This document shows, one piece after another, positions 27,062-35,051 of a stretch of DNA of 64,000 bases. Both the position numbers and the translations under genes were made by a program. The number at the start of each line of letters is the position of its first letter. Position 1 is the first letter of the stretch. The notes under the pieces were generated by a model. That model did no database searches and was not told the origin of the DNA. It saw nothing but the letters and a program-made list of their open reading frames with translations. The DNA is taken from the NCBI GenBank assembly GCA_016865035.1, contig CP018227.1:2199501-2263500 (forward strand). The letters run 5' to 3'. The stretch is from Kordiimonadales bacterium IMCC3096 (lineage in GTDB: Bacteria; Pseudomonadota; Alphaproteobacteria; Minwuiales; Minwuiaceae).

Positions 27062-27137
27062 GCACCGGCCCTCTCCCCCACCCGGCCACCCACGGGATTA
27101 TCCTTATGGGTGGCCGGGTGGGGGAGAGGGCCGGTGC
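27062..27137. repeat. Long palindromic repeat, copy 1
   Basis: Two perfect 31-bp arms (27062-27092 and 27107-27137) surround a 14-base loop containing GGATTATCC. The arm contains CCTCTCCCCCACCCGGCCA. Copy 2 at 33169-33253 has the inverted loop and the same core but with substitutions matched on both arms. It lies between the cupin and SDR genes and would form a very stable RNA hairpin. Confidence 0.95.
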
Positions 27138-27173
27138 GCGCCCGTCAGATGACGGGCCTTGATGAAACTGCCG

Positions 27174-27563
27174 TCAGCCGACCCGTGGATCGTCGGCGTT
27201 GCTGTGATCGGTCGGCATCGGTGTCGCTGTCATGACCGTGACACCGTCCGGTGTGTTGAAACGGTGCCAGAGACCCTGCGGCACGACAATGAACGATCCG
27301 GCAGTCAGCTCATGCGTTTCGGGACCATCGTCGGTCAGGATGGTGATCTCCGTCATGCCGTCGATGACCTGCACCAGTTCGTCGCCATTGCCATGCCGTT
27401 CCCAGGCCGTGTAGCCCTGATAGCTGCCGGCAAAGATCTGGCCGTTGTTGATGGCACCCAGTCGGGCGAAGGCGGACTCTGCCTTGTCGTCATTCTCCGC
27501 CGTGCGACCCTTGAAGAAGGGGCGGCCTGCCAGGGCCTGGCTGATGTTCACCGGTGTTGCCAT
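27174..27563 (-). CDS. Small cupin-domain protein
   Basis: Single-domain cupin of 129 residues with the two cupin motifs readable as ERHGNGDELVQVIDGMTEI and SFIVVPQGLWHRFNTPDG. The metal site has the expected His, Glu and second-motif His, but the first motif has one His rather than the canonical HxH pair. Cupins of this size serve as isomerases, dioxygenase-like enzymes or small-ligand sensors; no choice can be made. ATG 27563 overlaps the ligase stop (TGATG), so translation is coupled with the CoA ligase, tying it to the same pathway. Confidence 0.85.
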   Translation of the reverse strand: MATPVNISQALAGRPFFKGRTAENDDKAESAFARLGAINNGQIFAGSYQGYTAWERHGNGDELVQVIDGMTEITILTDDGPETHELTAGSFIVVPQGLWHRFNTPDGVTVMTATPMPTDHSNADDPRVG

Positions 27564-29233
27564 CACTTCGCGTCCTCATCCTTGCGCAGCTGGAACCGCT
27601 GCACCTTGCCGGTCTGAGTCTTGGGCAGTTCGGCGACGAATTCAACCGCGCGCGGATACTTGTAGGGGGCAATCTCCGCCTTCACATGGTCCTGCAGCGC
27701 CCGGGCCAGTTCCGGCCCGGCGGCTGCCGTATCCCGGGCCACGACGAAGGCCTTCACGATCTGGCCCCTGTCCGGGTCAGGCGCCCCGATGACGGCGCAT
27801 TCCGCGACGGCCGGATGGGTCAGCAGGATCGCCTCCACCTCCGGCCCGGAGATGTTGTAGCCGGCGGAGATGATCATGTCGTCGGTGCGCGCGGCATAGT
27901 GAAACCAGCCTTCCTGATCGACCATGTAGCTGTCGCCCGTGCGGTTCCAGCCGTCGCGCGCATAGGCGGCCTGCCGTTCCGGATTGTCGAGGTAGCGCAC
28001 ACCGGTCGGTCCCCTGACCGCCAGATGACCGACGGTGCCGGGCGGGCATTCATTGCCGTCGTCATCGACGACCCTGGCCTCATAGCCCGGGATCGGTCGT
28101 CCGGTCACCCCGGCACGCATGTTCTCTGCCTTCTCGGCGATGAAGATGTGCAGCATCTCCGTCGATCCCAGCCCGTCGATGGTGCGGATGCCCGTCGCAT
28201 CGTGCCAGCCCTGCCAGACCGGGGCAGGCAGGGTTTCCCCTGCGCTGACGCAGGTGTGCAGGCTCGACAGGTCGAAACCTTCCACCAGCCCTGTCATGGC
28301 GCGATAGGCCGTCGGTGCGGTGAACAGGGTGGTGACGCGATGGTCCTGAATGGCCTGCAGCGTGCTTTCCGGGGTGAACTGTTCACTGAACAGGGTCGCT
28401 GCGCCCGCCGACATGGGAAAGGTCACCAGCGCCCCCAGCCCGAAGGTGAAGGCGATGGGCGGGCTGCCGGTGAAGATGTCGTCCGGGCCGGGTTTCAGCA
28501 CCAGATCGGCAAAGGTGGCATTGATCGCCAGCACGTCGCGGTGGAAATGCATGCACCCCTTGGGCTGGCCGGTGGTGCCGGAGGTGAAGGCGATCAGGCA
28601 GACATCATCCGCCGCCGTATCGACCGCCTGAAACGCATCCGGTCTGGTGGCCGCCGCCTGTTCCAGTTCATCCGGTGCCGACATGTCACCGGCATAGTGG
28701 CGGACATGTTTCAGATGATGGCTCTCCGCCTGCGCCCGCGCCATCTCGTCGGCCAGCCGCCGGTCGCACAGCGCCACCGTGATCTCCGCCCGGTCGATCA
28801 TGTAGGCCAGTTCCCGCCAGCGCAGCAGCGGCATGGTGGCGACCGCAATGGCCCCGGCCTTGATCACCGCGAACCAGCAGGCGACGAACATGGGGGTGTT
28901 GCCGCCACGGATCAGCACCCGGTTGCCGGGCCGGACGCCCAGGTCGTCGACCAGCACATGCGCCAGCCGGTCGGCCTGCCGTTTCAGGTCCGCATAGGTC
29001 CAGACGTGATCGCGATACAGGCAGGCGGGTCTGTCGCCGAACCGGGCCGCGCCGCCATCCAGCAGCACCGCGCCGCAGTTCACCCGGTCAGGGATCGCGG
29101 CAAGCCCGGGCAGGCTGTCGAACGACATCTCGGGCCACTGGTCCTTCGGGGGCAGCATCCGTGCGGCGAAATCATCCTCATGCGCGCTGGGTCCCCCCGG
29201 CGCAGCGGCTGAGGGGGAGCGCGCATCAGGCAT
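27563..29233 (-). CDS. AMP-forming acyl/aryl-CoA ligase, 2-aminobenzoate/benzoate-CoA ligase-like
   Basis: ANL-superfamily CoA ligase: carboxylate + ATP + CoA to acyl-CoA + AMP + PPi, via an acyl-adenylate. The 556 residues include AFTSGTTGQPKGCMHFHRD (P-loop), GLGSTEMLHIF, WNRTGDSYMVD, the hinge region YAARTDDMIISAGYNISGPEVE, and the C-terminal catalytic Lys in PKTQTGKVQRF. RGGNTPMFVACWFAVIKAGA and the ADP-side motifs recall benzoate and 2-aminobenzoate-CoA ligases, but the acid substrate cannot be fixed by eye. ATG 29233 overlaps the reductase stop by 8 bases. It is the activating enzyme of the MarR-controlled operon. Confidence 0.9.
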   Translation of the reverse strand: MPDARSPSAAAPGGPSAHEDDFAARMLPPKDQWPEMSFDSLPGLAAIPDRVNCGAVLLDGGAARFGDRPACLYRDHVWTYADLKRQADRLAHVLVDDLGVRPGNRVLIRGGNTPMFVACWFAVIKAGAIAVATMPLLRWRELAYMIDRAEITVALCDRRLADEMARAQAESHHLKHVRHYAGDMSAPDELEQAAATRPDAFQAVDTAADDVCLIAFTSGTTGQPKGCMHFHRDVLAINATFADLVLKPGPDDIFTGSPPIAFTFGLGALVTFPMSAGAATLFSEQFTPESTLQAIQDHRVTTLFTAPTAYRAMTGLVEGFDLSSLHTCVSAGETLPAPVWQGWHDATGIRTIDGLGSTEMLHIFIAEKAENMRAGVTGRPIPGYEARVVDDDGNECPPGTVGHLAVRGPTGVRYLDNPERQAAYARDGWNRTGDSYMVDQEGWFHYAARTDDMIISAGYNISGPEVEAILLTHPAVAECAVIGAPDPDRGQIVKAFVVARDTAAAGPELARALQDHVKAEIAPYKYPRAVEFVAELPKTQTGKVQRFQLRKDEDAK

Positions 29234-30680
29234 CGGCAGCCTCCAGCATCGTGGCCAGCCCCTCCGGCATCGGCATGTCGACTGAAACCTGTCGCGATGG
29301 TGGACCAGCGGTGCCGCTGGCATCGAAGGGGCGGACGAAATAGTCGTAGCGCAGGCCGCCCAGCACCGTGCGGTCGCTGTACTTGTTCGACTTCACGGCC
29401 TCGACGACCTCCGCCACCTCGCCATCGGTCGCGCGATAGACGTCATAGCCGATCACGCCTGGCACCTTCGGCCAGGCAAGCTGGATCTGGCCGTCCGAGA
29501 TGGTTGCCGTCAGGTCGCCGTGCCCGTCGGGCCAGACCGGCAGCGGCCGGGACGGATCGTCTGCCGGGGCCTGCCGCGCACCCTTGGGCCAGAGGAAGCA
29601 ATGCACCTCCTTGAAATTCTCGTCCAGTTGCTTGCAGACGTTGCAATAGATGCAGTGGACGATGGCGTCCTGGCGGGACTGGCGCACCTTAAGCGGCCAG
29701 TCCGGATCGGCCAGCAGTTGCCGTGCCATGCCGATGATGTCGGCCTTGCCGTCCTGCAGCAGCCGTTCCGCGTCACCGGGGTCGGAGATCTTGCCGACGG
29801 AGATCACCGGCACATCGTGGCCCTTGGCATTGATGAACTGCTTGATGGTGGCGGCCAGATGGGCGTGGGGCAGCGCCGGATACCAGTTGCCCGGCATGCA
29901 GCGGTCGCCGGAATAGCCTGTGTAGGGATACAGGGGATGCCCCTCCCGTGGTTGCGCATCCTCGAACTTGCCGCCGACCGACAGCGAGATGTAGTCGACT
30001 CCGGCCTGCGCCATGCGCAGGGCGATCAGTCGCGCCTCGTCCACCGTGTAGCCGTCCTTGATCGCCTCCTCCGCCAGGAAGCGGATGCCGACGGGGAAGT
30101 CGTGGCCGACCAGGCGGCGCACCTCCGCCATCACCCGTCCGAACATGTGCAGCCGCCCCTCCAGCGTCTTGCCGGAGAAGGCGTCCTTGCGGCTGTTGCG
30201 GCGGCTGAGAAAGGACGAGAGCGTGTAGGCATGGGCGGAATGCAGTTCGACGCCGTCATATCCCGCCTCCCGCGCCCGTGCTGCCGCTGCACCGAAGTCG
30301 GCGATGATCGCCTCGATCTGCTCCGCCGACAGGTCCTCGATCTTCTGGCGCCAGCCGGAGCGGGCAACCTTCATGAAATGGATGATCTGGGGCACGACCT
30401 TCGAATCGGATGCGCCGTGCACCGCCTCCGCCAGCCGCCGGTGGCCGGGAATGAAGCTGTCGTCGGAAATCCGCAGCAGCGGCCCGGACTTGGAGCCATG
30501 GATGGCCATGGCCTCCACCACGATCAGCCCGACCTCCCCCTCCGCGTAGCGGCGGTAGCGGTCGATGATGTCGTCATTGACGTACCCATCCTCCCCCGAC
30601 AGGCGGGTGACCATGGCGGGGACCGCGATGCGGTTGGGCAGCACCATGCCGTTGATGTCCAGCGGTTCGAGAAGCTTCAT
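29226..30680 (-). CDS. Old-yellow-enzyme-family FMN oxidoreductase with FeS-type Cys cluster and C-terminal FN3-like domain
   Basis: TIM-barrel NADH:flavin oxidoreductase (about 1-355; NRIAVPAMVTRLSGEDGYV, GYDGVELHSAHAYTLSSFLSRRNSRKD, GMARQLLADPDWPLK). It is followed by CIYCNVC with a fourth Cys 12 residues on (C-x2-C-x2-C-x11-C), like the 4Fe-4S site of 2,4-dienoyl-CoA and 2-enoate reductases. In place of their FAD/NADPH domain, residues about 395-475 read as a fibronectin-III-like beta sandwich (IQLAWPKVPGVIGYDVYRA, then LRYDYFVRPFDASGTAGPPS). A substrate-level enoyl- or dienoyl-CoA reduction is likely. Start ATG 30680 follows AGGAGA; 484 residues. The FN3 fusion is unusual for a cytosolic flavoenzyme. 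Confidence 0.88.
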   Translation of the reverse strand: MKLLEPLDINGMVLPNRIAVPAMVTRLSGEDGYVNDDIIDRYRRYAEGEVGLIVVEAMAIHGSKSGPLLRISDDSFIPGHRRLAEAVHGASDSKVVPQIIHFMKVARSGWRQKIEDLSAEQIEAIIADFGAAAARAREAGYDGVELHSAHAYTLSSFLSRRNSRKDAFSGKTLEGRLHMFGRVMAEVRRLVGHDFPVGIRFLAEEAIKDGYTVDEARLIALRMAQAGVDYISLSVGGKFEDAQPREGHPLYPYTGYSGDRCMPGNWYPALPHAHLAATIKQFINAKGHDVPVISVGKISDPGDAERLLQDGKADIIGMARQLLADPDWPLKVRQSRQDAIVHCIYCNVCKQLDENFKEVHCFLWPKGARQAPADDPSRPLPVWPDGHGDLTATISDGQIQLAWPKVPGVIGYDVYRATDGEVAEVVEAVKSNKYSDRTVLGGLRYDYFVRPFDASGTAGPPSRQVSVDMPMPEGLATMLEAADA

Positions 30681-30732
30681 GTCTTCGGTCTCCTGCCTCC
30701 GGTCCATGGGCGGATCGCTGGTTGGCAACCCG

Positions 30733-31248
30733 TCAGGATGGTCGTTCGAGATGATCCTTCAGGTGGCCAAGCGCCTTGTGCAGCGCCTGCGCCTCGGTGT
30801 CGCTCAGTCCTTTGAACATCTCCGCGACCCAGGACGCATGTGCAGGCGTCATCTGCCCGAACACCCGCTGTCCCTCCGCCGTCATGCGCACCACCTGGGC
30901 GCGACCGTCCTCGGGGTGCGGCGCCCGTTCCACCAGCCCTTCGTCTGCCAGCCGTGTGACCAGGCCCGTGATGTTTCCGGCGGACACCATCAGCCGTGCC
31001 GACAGGCCGCTCATGGTCAGCCCCTCGGGCGCGCGGTCCAGTTGCGCCAGGACGTCGAAGCGGGGCAGGGTGGTCGAGAATTCCTCCCGCAGCCGTCCCC
31101 GGATGTCCTGTTCGATCCGCGTGGTGCAGGCCAGCATCCGCAGCCACAGGCGTATTGCCAGCCGATCATCGGCCACAGGTGCAGCCTCAGGCGCTGTCTC
31201 GGGCGCTGCCGCGTCCCGTGTCTCCGATGCGAGGCCCGCTTCAGCCAT
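30733..31248 (-). CDS. MarR-family transcriptional regulator
   Basis: 171-residue winged-helix regulator. The N-terminal 30 residues are an Ala/Pro/Glu-rich leader; the MarR core follows with RIEQDIRGRLREEFSTTLPRFDVLAQLDRAPEGLTM, recognition helix region SARLMVSAGNITGLVTRL and wing EGLVERAPHPEDGRAQVVRMT. Regulators of this kind often respond to the aryl-CoA ester made by the neighbouring ligase. Its ATG 31248 overlaps the SDR stop (TGATG). The palindrome over the operon promoter at 32062-32079 is the obvious candidate operator, making it an autoregulated local repressor by inference. Confidence 0.92.
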   Translation of the reverse strand: MAEAGLASETRDAAAPETAPEAAPVADDRLAIRLWLRMLACTTRIEQDIRGRLREEFSTTLPRFDVLAQLDRAPEGLTMSGLSARLMVSAGNITGLVTRLADEGLVERAPHPEDGRAQVVRMTAEGQRVFGQMTPAHASWVAEMFKGLSDTEAQALHKALGHLKDHLERPS

Positions 31249-32039
31249 CACGCTGTCTCGCCGCCATCGATGGCGATGGTCTGACCGTTGATCCCGCCTG
31301 CCGCAGGCAGGGCAAGCTGCACGGCCATGGTGGCAATCTCGTCAGGCTGCACCAGCCGCTTCTGCGGGTTCATGGCGGCCAGATCGGCGCGCGCCTGTTC
31401 CTCTGTCCGCCCTGTCTTCTCCATGATGTTGCGCACGCTTTCCACCGTCATCGGGGTCTCGACGAAGCCCGGGCAGATGGCGTTCACGGTCACTCCCTTG
31501 CGCGCCAGTTCGATGGCCAGCGCCCGGGTCAGACCGACCACCGCATGCTTGGCCGCGCAATAGGAGGCGACGTAGGCATAGCCCTTCAGCCCGGACGTGG
31601 AGGCGATGTTGATTATGCGCCCGCTCCCCGCCGCCAGCATGTCGCCGATAACCGCCTTGCTGCAGAGGAAGGTGGAGCGGACGTTGGCGTCCATCATGGC
31701 GCTGAAGTGCGCCTCATCCATCTTCGCGAACGGCGCGGCACCGGATGCGCCGGCATTGTTCACCAGCACGGTGATCGGCCCCTGCGCCGCGACCGCCGCC
31801 GCGAAGGCGCTGGCGATCTGGTCCGCGTCGGTCAGGTCGGCCACGCCCTCGAACAGTTTTGCCTGTGCATGTCCGGCACGCAGTTCAGCCGCGGCGCCGG
31901 CCAGCCGCTCCGCGTTGCGGCCGACGATGGTGACCGCTGCGCCCGCTTCCAGAAAGGCCCCGGCGATGGCGAGCCCGATTCCCTGTGCCGCGCCGGTAAC
32001 CAGGACGTGCTGGCCGCTCAGGCTTGCTGTATCCACCAT
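31248..32039 (-). CDS. SDR oxidoreductase, 3-hydroxybutyrate/3-oxoacyl dehydrogenase-like
   Basis: 263-residue short-chain dehydrogenase with cofactor motif VTGAAQGIGLAI, NNAGASG, catalytic Ser in ASTSGLKG, and Tyr/Lys in SYCAAKHAVVG; the Tyr-x3-Lys is intact. The PGFVETPMTVESVRNIMEKTG substrate-lid region is longer than in FabG and resembles 3-hydroxybutyrate dehydrogenases. It is the first gene of the six-gene operon: GGAGGG precedes ATG 32039 and the operator-bearing promoter lies immediately upstream. The likely job is oxidation of a hydroxyacyl intermediate. Confidence 0.92.
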   Translation of the reverse strand: MVDTASLSGQHVLVTGAAQGIGLAIAGAFLEAGAAVTIVGRNAERLAGAAAELRAGHAQAKLFEGVADLTDADQIASAFAAAVAAQGPITVLVNNAGASGAAPFAKMDEAHFSAMMDANVRSTFLCSKAVIGDMLAAGSGRIINIASTSGLKGYAYVASYCAAKHAVVGLTRALAIELARKGVTVNAICPGFVETPMTVESVRNIMEKTGRTEEQARADLAAMNPQKRLVQPDEIATMAVQLALPAAGGINGQTIAIDGGETA

Positions 32040-32061
32040 CGATCCCCGCCCTCCGTAATAA

Positions 32062-32102
32062 TACTTTAAGCTTAAAGTAAATCATGCGCCGTTCCCGCTC
32101 AA
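32062..32102 (-). promoter_or_regulatory. Promoter and MarR-type operator of the catabolic operon
   Basis: On the minus strand TTGAGC (32102-32097), a 17-base spacer and TACTTT (32079-32074) make a plausible promoter. A perfect 18-bp palindrome TACTTTAAG-CTTAAAGTA (32062-32079) covers the -10 element, and its AT-rich character stands out in GC-rich DNA. The position fits repression by the MarR protein encoded second in the operon. Confidence 0.75.
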
Positions 32103-32172
32103 GGAAGTTCCGACGGTCAGGGAATCTGCTCTATAAGATGCCGCGATCCGGATGGAGAGGGAGCGATTGGCA

Positions 32173-32745
32173 ATGCGGGGATATTTCGGGATCGGGGTCT
32201 GGCAGTTCTCCAAGTTCATGAACGCCGGGAACCTGTTCCGCACGGCGCACGCGTTCGGTGCCAGCTTCGTCTACACCATCGATGCGGAGTTCAGTGCGAA
32301 GAGCGCGCCGTCGGATACCTCGCGCTCTGCCAACAACGTGCCCTGGTATGAATACGACAGTTTCGATGCCTTCGACCTGCCGCGCGGCTGTGCGCTTGTG
32401 GGGGTGGAACTGACGGACGATGCCATCGACCTGCCGAGGTTTCATCACCCGCTCGCCGCCGCCTACCTGATGGGGCCGGAGAAGGGTTCCCTTACCCCGG
32501 AGGTCATTGACCGCTGCGACCATGTCGTGCGGATTCCCACCGGGTTCTGCCTCAACGTCGCGACGGCGGGGGCGATCCTGATGTATGACCGCTGCCTGGT
32601 GCATGGCGGCTTCGGTGAGCGTGCGACGACATCGGTCAGCATGCCGCCGCCGCCGAAGGCCCATGCCCATGGTGGCCGGTTTTCGCGCAAGGGGCTGAAG
32701 GGCACACCGCGCAGGAACGAAAAGGACGGAGAGAGCGGAACATGA
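32173..32745 (+). CDS. TrmH/SpoU-family RNA methyltransferase
   Basis: SPOUT-class 2'-O-methyltransferase with the trefoil-knot motifs NAGNLFRTAHAFGAS (motif 1), AAYLMGPEKGSL (motif 2) and IPTGFCLNVATAGAI (motif 3). The target, probably a tRNA or rRNA ribose, is not known. ATG 32173 (MRGYFGIG) is chosen because GGGAG lies 9 bases upstream; ATG 32152 would add seven residues. The 190-residue protein ends in a basic tail (GGRFSRKGLKGTPRRNEKDG) that could bind RNA. Its stop overlaps the thioesterase start (ATGA). It is divergent from the MarR operon. Confidence 0.88.
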   Translation: MRGYFGIGVWQFSKFMNAGNLFRTAHAFGASFVYTIDAEFSAKSAPSDTSRSANNVPWYEYDSFDAFDLPRGCALVGVELTDDAIDLPRFHHPLAAAYLMGPEKGSLTPEVIDRCDHVVRIPTGFCLNVATAGAILMYDRCLVHGGFGERATTSVSMPPPPKAHAHGGRFSRKGLKGTPRRNEKDGESGT

Positions 32746-33152
32746 GCGATGATCTGCTGAAGATGGTGCAGGGGCGCATGACGCCGCTGTCGGAGACCAT
32801 GGGCATGGTGTTCACGAAGGTGGAACCGGACCTGATCGAGGCGGAGATGCTGGTGCGGCCGGACCTCTGCACCACGCCTGCAATCCTGCATGGCGGCGCG
32901 ATGATGGCGCTGGCCGACAATGTGGGCGCGGTGGGGACAGTGGTGAACCTGCCGCCCGGCACCACGACCACGACGATCGAGAGCAAGACCAACTTCCTGG
33001 CGGCGGTGCCGGAGGGGCAGAAGGCGATTGCCACCGCGATTCCGCTGCACCGGGGCAAGACCACGATGGTCTGGCAGACCACCATCCGGCGCGAAGACGG
33101 CCGCACCGCAGCCATTGTCACCCAGACCCAACTGGTGCTGCAGGCGAAGTAG
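32742..33152 (+). CDS. PaaI-family hotdog thioesterase
   Basis: 136-residue hotdog-fold protein likely to hydrolyse an acyl- or aryl-CoA. The family motif ILHGGAMMALADNVGAVGT, with His-Gly-Gly before the long helix, and the following strand TTTTIESKTNFLAAVPEG are visible. The ATG overlaps the methyltransferase stop, so the two are co-translated. The substrate is unknown. PaaI relatives rescue CoA from dead-end aryl-CoA esters, which may matter beside the CoA-ligase operon. Confidence 0.9.
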   Translation: MSDDLLKMVQGRMTPLSETMGMVFTKVEPDLIEAEMLVRPDLCTTPAILHGGAMMALADNVGAVGTVVNLPPGTTTTTIESKTNFLAAVPEGQKAIATAIPLHRGKTTMVWQTTIRREDGRTAAIVTQTQLVLQAK

Positions 33153-33168
33153 CGGGAGTCTGTTTGTG

Positions 33169-33253
33169 GACCGTTCCTCCCCTCTCCCCCTCCCGACCAC
33201 CCATCAAGGATAATCCCGTGGGTGGTCGGGAGGGGGAGAGGGGAGGAACGGTC
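33169..33253. repeat. Long palindromic repeat, copy 2
   Basis: Two perfect 35-bp arms (33169-33203 and 33219-33253) surround a 15-base loop containing GGATAATCC. The arm contains CCCTCTCCCCCTCCCGACCA. It lies between the convergent thioesterase and purD genes, where it could act as a bidirectional terminator. Confidence 0.95.
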
Positions 33254-33306
33254 AGCAGACAATCCCGGAGAGGGATGGACCGGTCAGCGCTCGAGACCTC
33301 CTGCGC

Positions 33307-34596
33307 TCAGCCTTCCGTTGACGCCTGTTCCCGTGCTACCGCGCGCCAGCCGATGTCGCGGCGGCAGAAGCCTTCCGGCCATTCGATGCGGTCCACGGCG
33401 TCATAGGCGCGTTCCTGGGCCTGCTGCACGGTCTTGCCCAGGGCCGTGACACCAAGCACGCGACCGCCATTGGCGCGGAAGTTCATGCCGTCGTCGCGGG
33501 TGCCGGCATGGAAGATGGTGACGCCGTCCACCAGCCCGGCATCGAACAGGCCGCCGATGGTGCTGCCCTTCTCCACGTCGCCCGGATAGCCCTCCGTCGC
33601 CATGACCACGGTCAGCGCGGCATCGTCGTGCCAGCGCAGGTCGAAGCGGTCGAGCACCCCGTCCATGGTGGCGATCAGCGCGGCCATGAGGTCGGAGCGC
33701 AGGCGCACCATCAGGGCCTGGCACTCAGGGTCCCCGAAGCGGATGTTGTATTCGATCAGCTTCGGCCCTTCCGCCGTGATCATCAGCCCGGCGAAGAGGA
33801 CACCACGGAACGGGCAGCCGTCCGCTGCCATGCCTGCGATGGTCGGACGGATGATCTCCGCGATCGTCCGCTCCACCATTTCCGGCGTCATCACCGGCGC
33901 GGGGGAATAGGCGCCCATGCCGCCGGTATTGGGACCGGTGTCGCCTTCGCCGACGGCCTTGTGATCCTGTGCGGTGGCCAGCGGCAGCGCATTCACCCCG
34001 TCGGTCAGGACGAAGAAACTGGCTTCCTCACCCTCCAGGAACTCCTCGACCACGACTTCCGCGCCAGCGGCGCCGAAGCGTCCGCCGAAAGCGTCGTCGA
34101 TGGCGGCATTGGCTTCATCGACGGTCATGGCCACCGTGACGCCCTTGCCTGCGGCCAGACCGTCGGCCTTCACGACAATGGGCGCGCCATGCTCCGCGAC
34201 GTAGGCTCTGGCCGATGCCGCATCGCGAAAGCGACCGTAGGCGCCCGTCGGAATGTTGTGGCGCGCGCAGAGATCCTTGGTGAACCCCTTCGACCCCTCC
34301 AGCTGGGCCGCATTGGCGCGGGGGCCGAACGCCCTGATCCCCGCCGCCTCCAGCGCATCCACCAGACCGTCCACCAGCGGGGCCTCGGGTCCCACCACCA
34401 CCAGCTCGATCATCCGGTCCTGGCAGAACGCGATCACCGCATCATGGTCGGCGATGTCCATGTCGACGCATTCGGCTTCCTGCGCGATGCCGCCATTGCC
34501 GGGGGCGCAGTAGAGATTGCGCAGCAGGGGGGAAGACGCGAGCTTCCAGCAGAGCGCATGTTCCCGTCCGCCCGACCCGATTACCAGAACATCCAT
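33307..34596 (-). CDS. purD: Phosphoribosylamine-glycine ligase
   Basis: GAR synthetase, second step of de novo purine synthesis: phosphoribosylamine + glycine + ATP to GAR. The 429 residues show the N-domain [17 protein letters not shown], the ATP-grasp segments [17 protein letters not shown] and [19 protein letters not shown], the [17 protein letters not shown] loop and [10 protein letters not shown]. Start ATG 34596 gives the usual [10 protein letters not shown]; an in-frame GTG at 34620 would add eight residues. It is monocistronic and convergent with the thioesterase. Confidence 0.97.
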   Translation of the reverse strand: MDVLVIGSGGREHALCWKLASSPLLRNLYCAPGNGGIAQEAECVDMDIADHDAVIAFCQDRMIELVVVGPEAPLVDGLVDALEAAGIRAFGPRANAAQLEGSKGFTKDLCARHNIPTGAYGRFRDAASARAYVAEHGAPIVVKADGLAAGKGVTVAMTVDEANAAIDDAFGGRFGAAGAEVVVEEFLEGEEASFFVLTDGVNALPLATAQDHKAVGEGDTGPNTGGMGAYSPAPVMTPEMVERTIAEIIRPTIAGMAADGCPFRGVLFAGLMITAEGPKLIEYNIRFGDPECQALMVRLRSDLMAALIATMDGVLDRFDLRWHDDAALTVVMATEGYPGDVEKGSTIGGLFDAGLVDGVTIFHAGTRDDGMNFRANGGRVLGVTALGKTVQQAQERAYDAVDRIEWPEGFCRRDIGWRAVAREQASTEG

Positions 34597-34742
34597 TTCC
34601 AGAGACTCCGCCTGTGGCACCTGTCAGGTTACGACCCTGCTCATACGTGCCTGCCCGGCATGTGGCAACCTGTGGCGGCGTCTCGTTGACGACAGGCGGT
34701 GCAGTTGCGAATGTAGCGGCCTCAAATGCTGGACCGGAAACC

Positions 34743-35051
34743 ATGATTCTCCTGCGCATCATCGGCTATCTGCTGCTGTTCCTGGCGATTGCCGCGCTGG
34801 GGGCGGAGATCCTGATGTCGGTGCAGGCCGGGGAGTGGGTTTCGCTGGCCGTTGGCGATGTCTGGGCCCAGATCGACCGCGAGAGCATCGGCCTGGTGCA
34901 GGTGGGGCTGGAGCGCTATGTCCATCCCTACCTGTTCGATCCGGTCCTGCTGACCATCCTGCTCTGGCCCTCATGGCTGGTGGCCGGTGTTCCGGCACTC
35001 CTGATCCTGCTGCTCGCCCGCCGCCGTCGCCAGCGCCGGATGTTCACCTGA
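34743..35051 (+). CDS. Small two-helix membrane protein
   Basis: 102-residue hypothetical inner-membrane protein. A first hydrophobic helix (LLRIIGYLLLFLAIAALGAEILM, about 3-26) is followed by a polar middle (VWAQIDRESIGLVQVGLERYV) and a second hydrophobic helix (about 62-90) ending in the basic tail RRRRQRRMFT, so both ends should face the cytosol. I know no named function; similar short proteins occur beside alphaproteobacterial metabolic genes. Start ATG 34743 is the last Met before the first helix. Its 3' end overlaps the nucleotidyltransferase frame. Confidence 0.7.
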   Translation: MILLRIIGYLLLFLAIAALGAEILMSVQAGEWVSLAVGDVWAQIDRESIGLVQVGLERYVHPYLFDPVLLTILLWPSWLVAGVPALLILLLARRRRQRRMFT

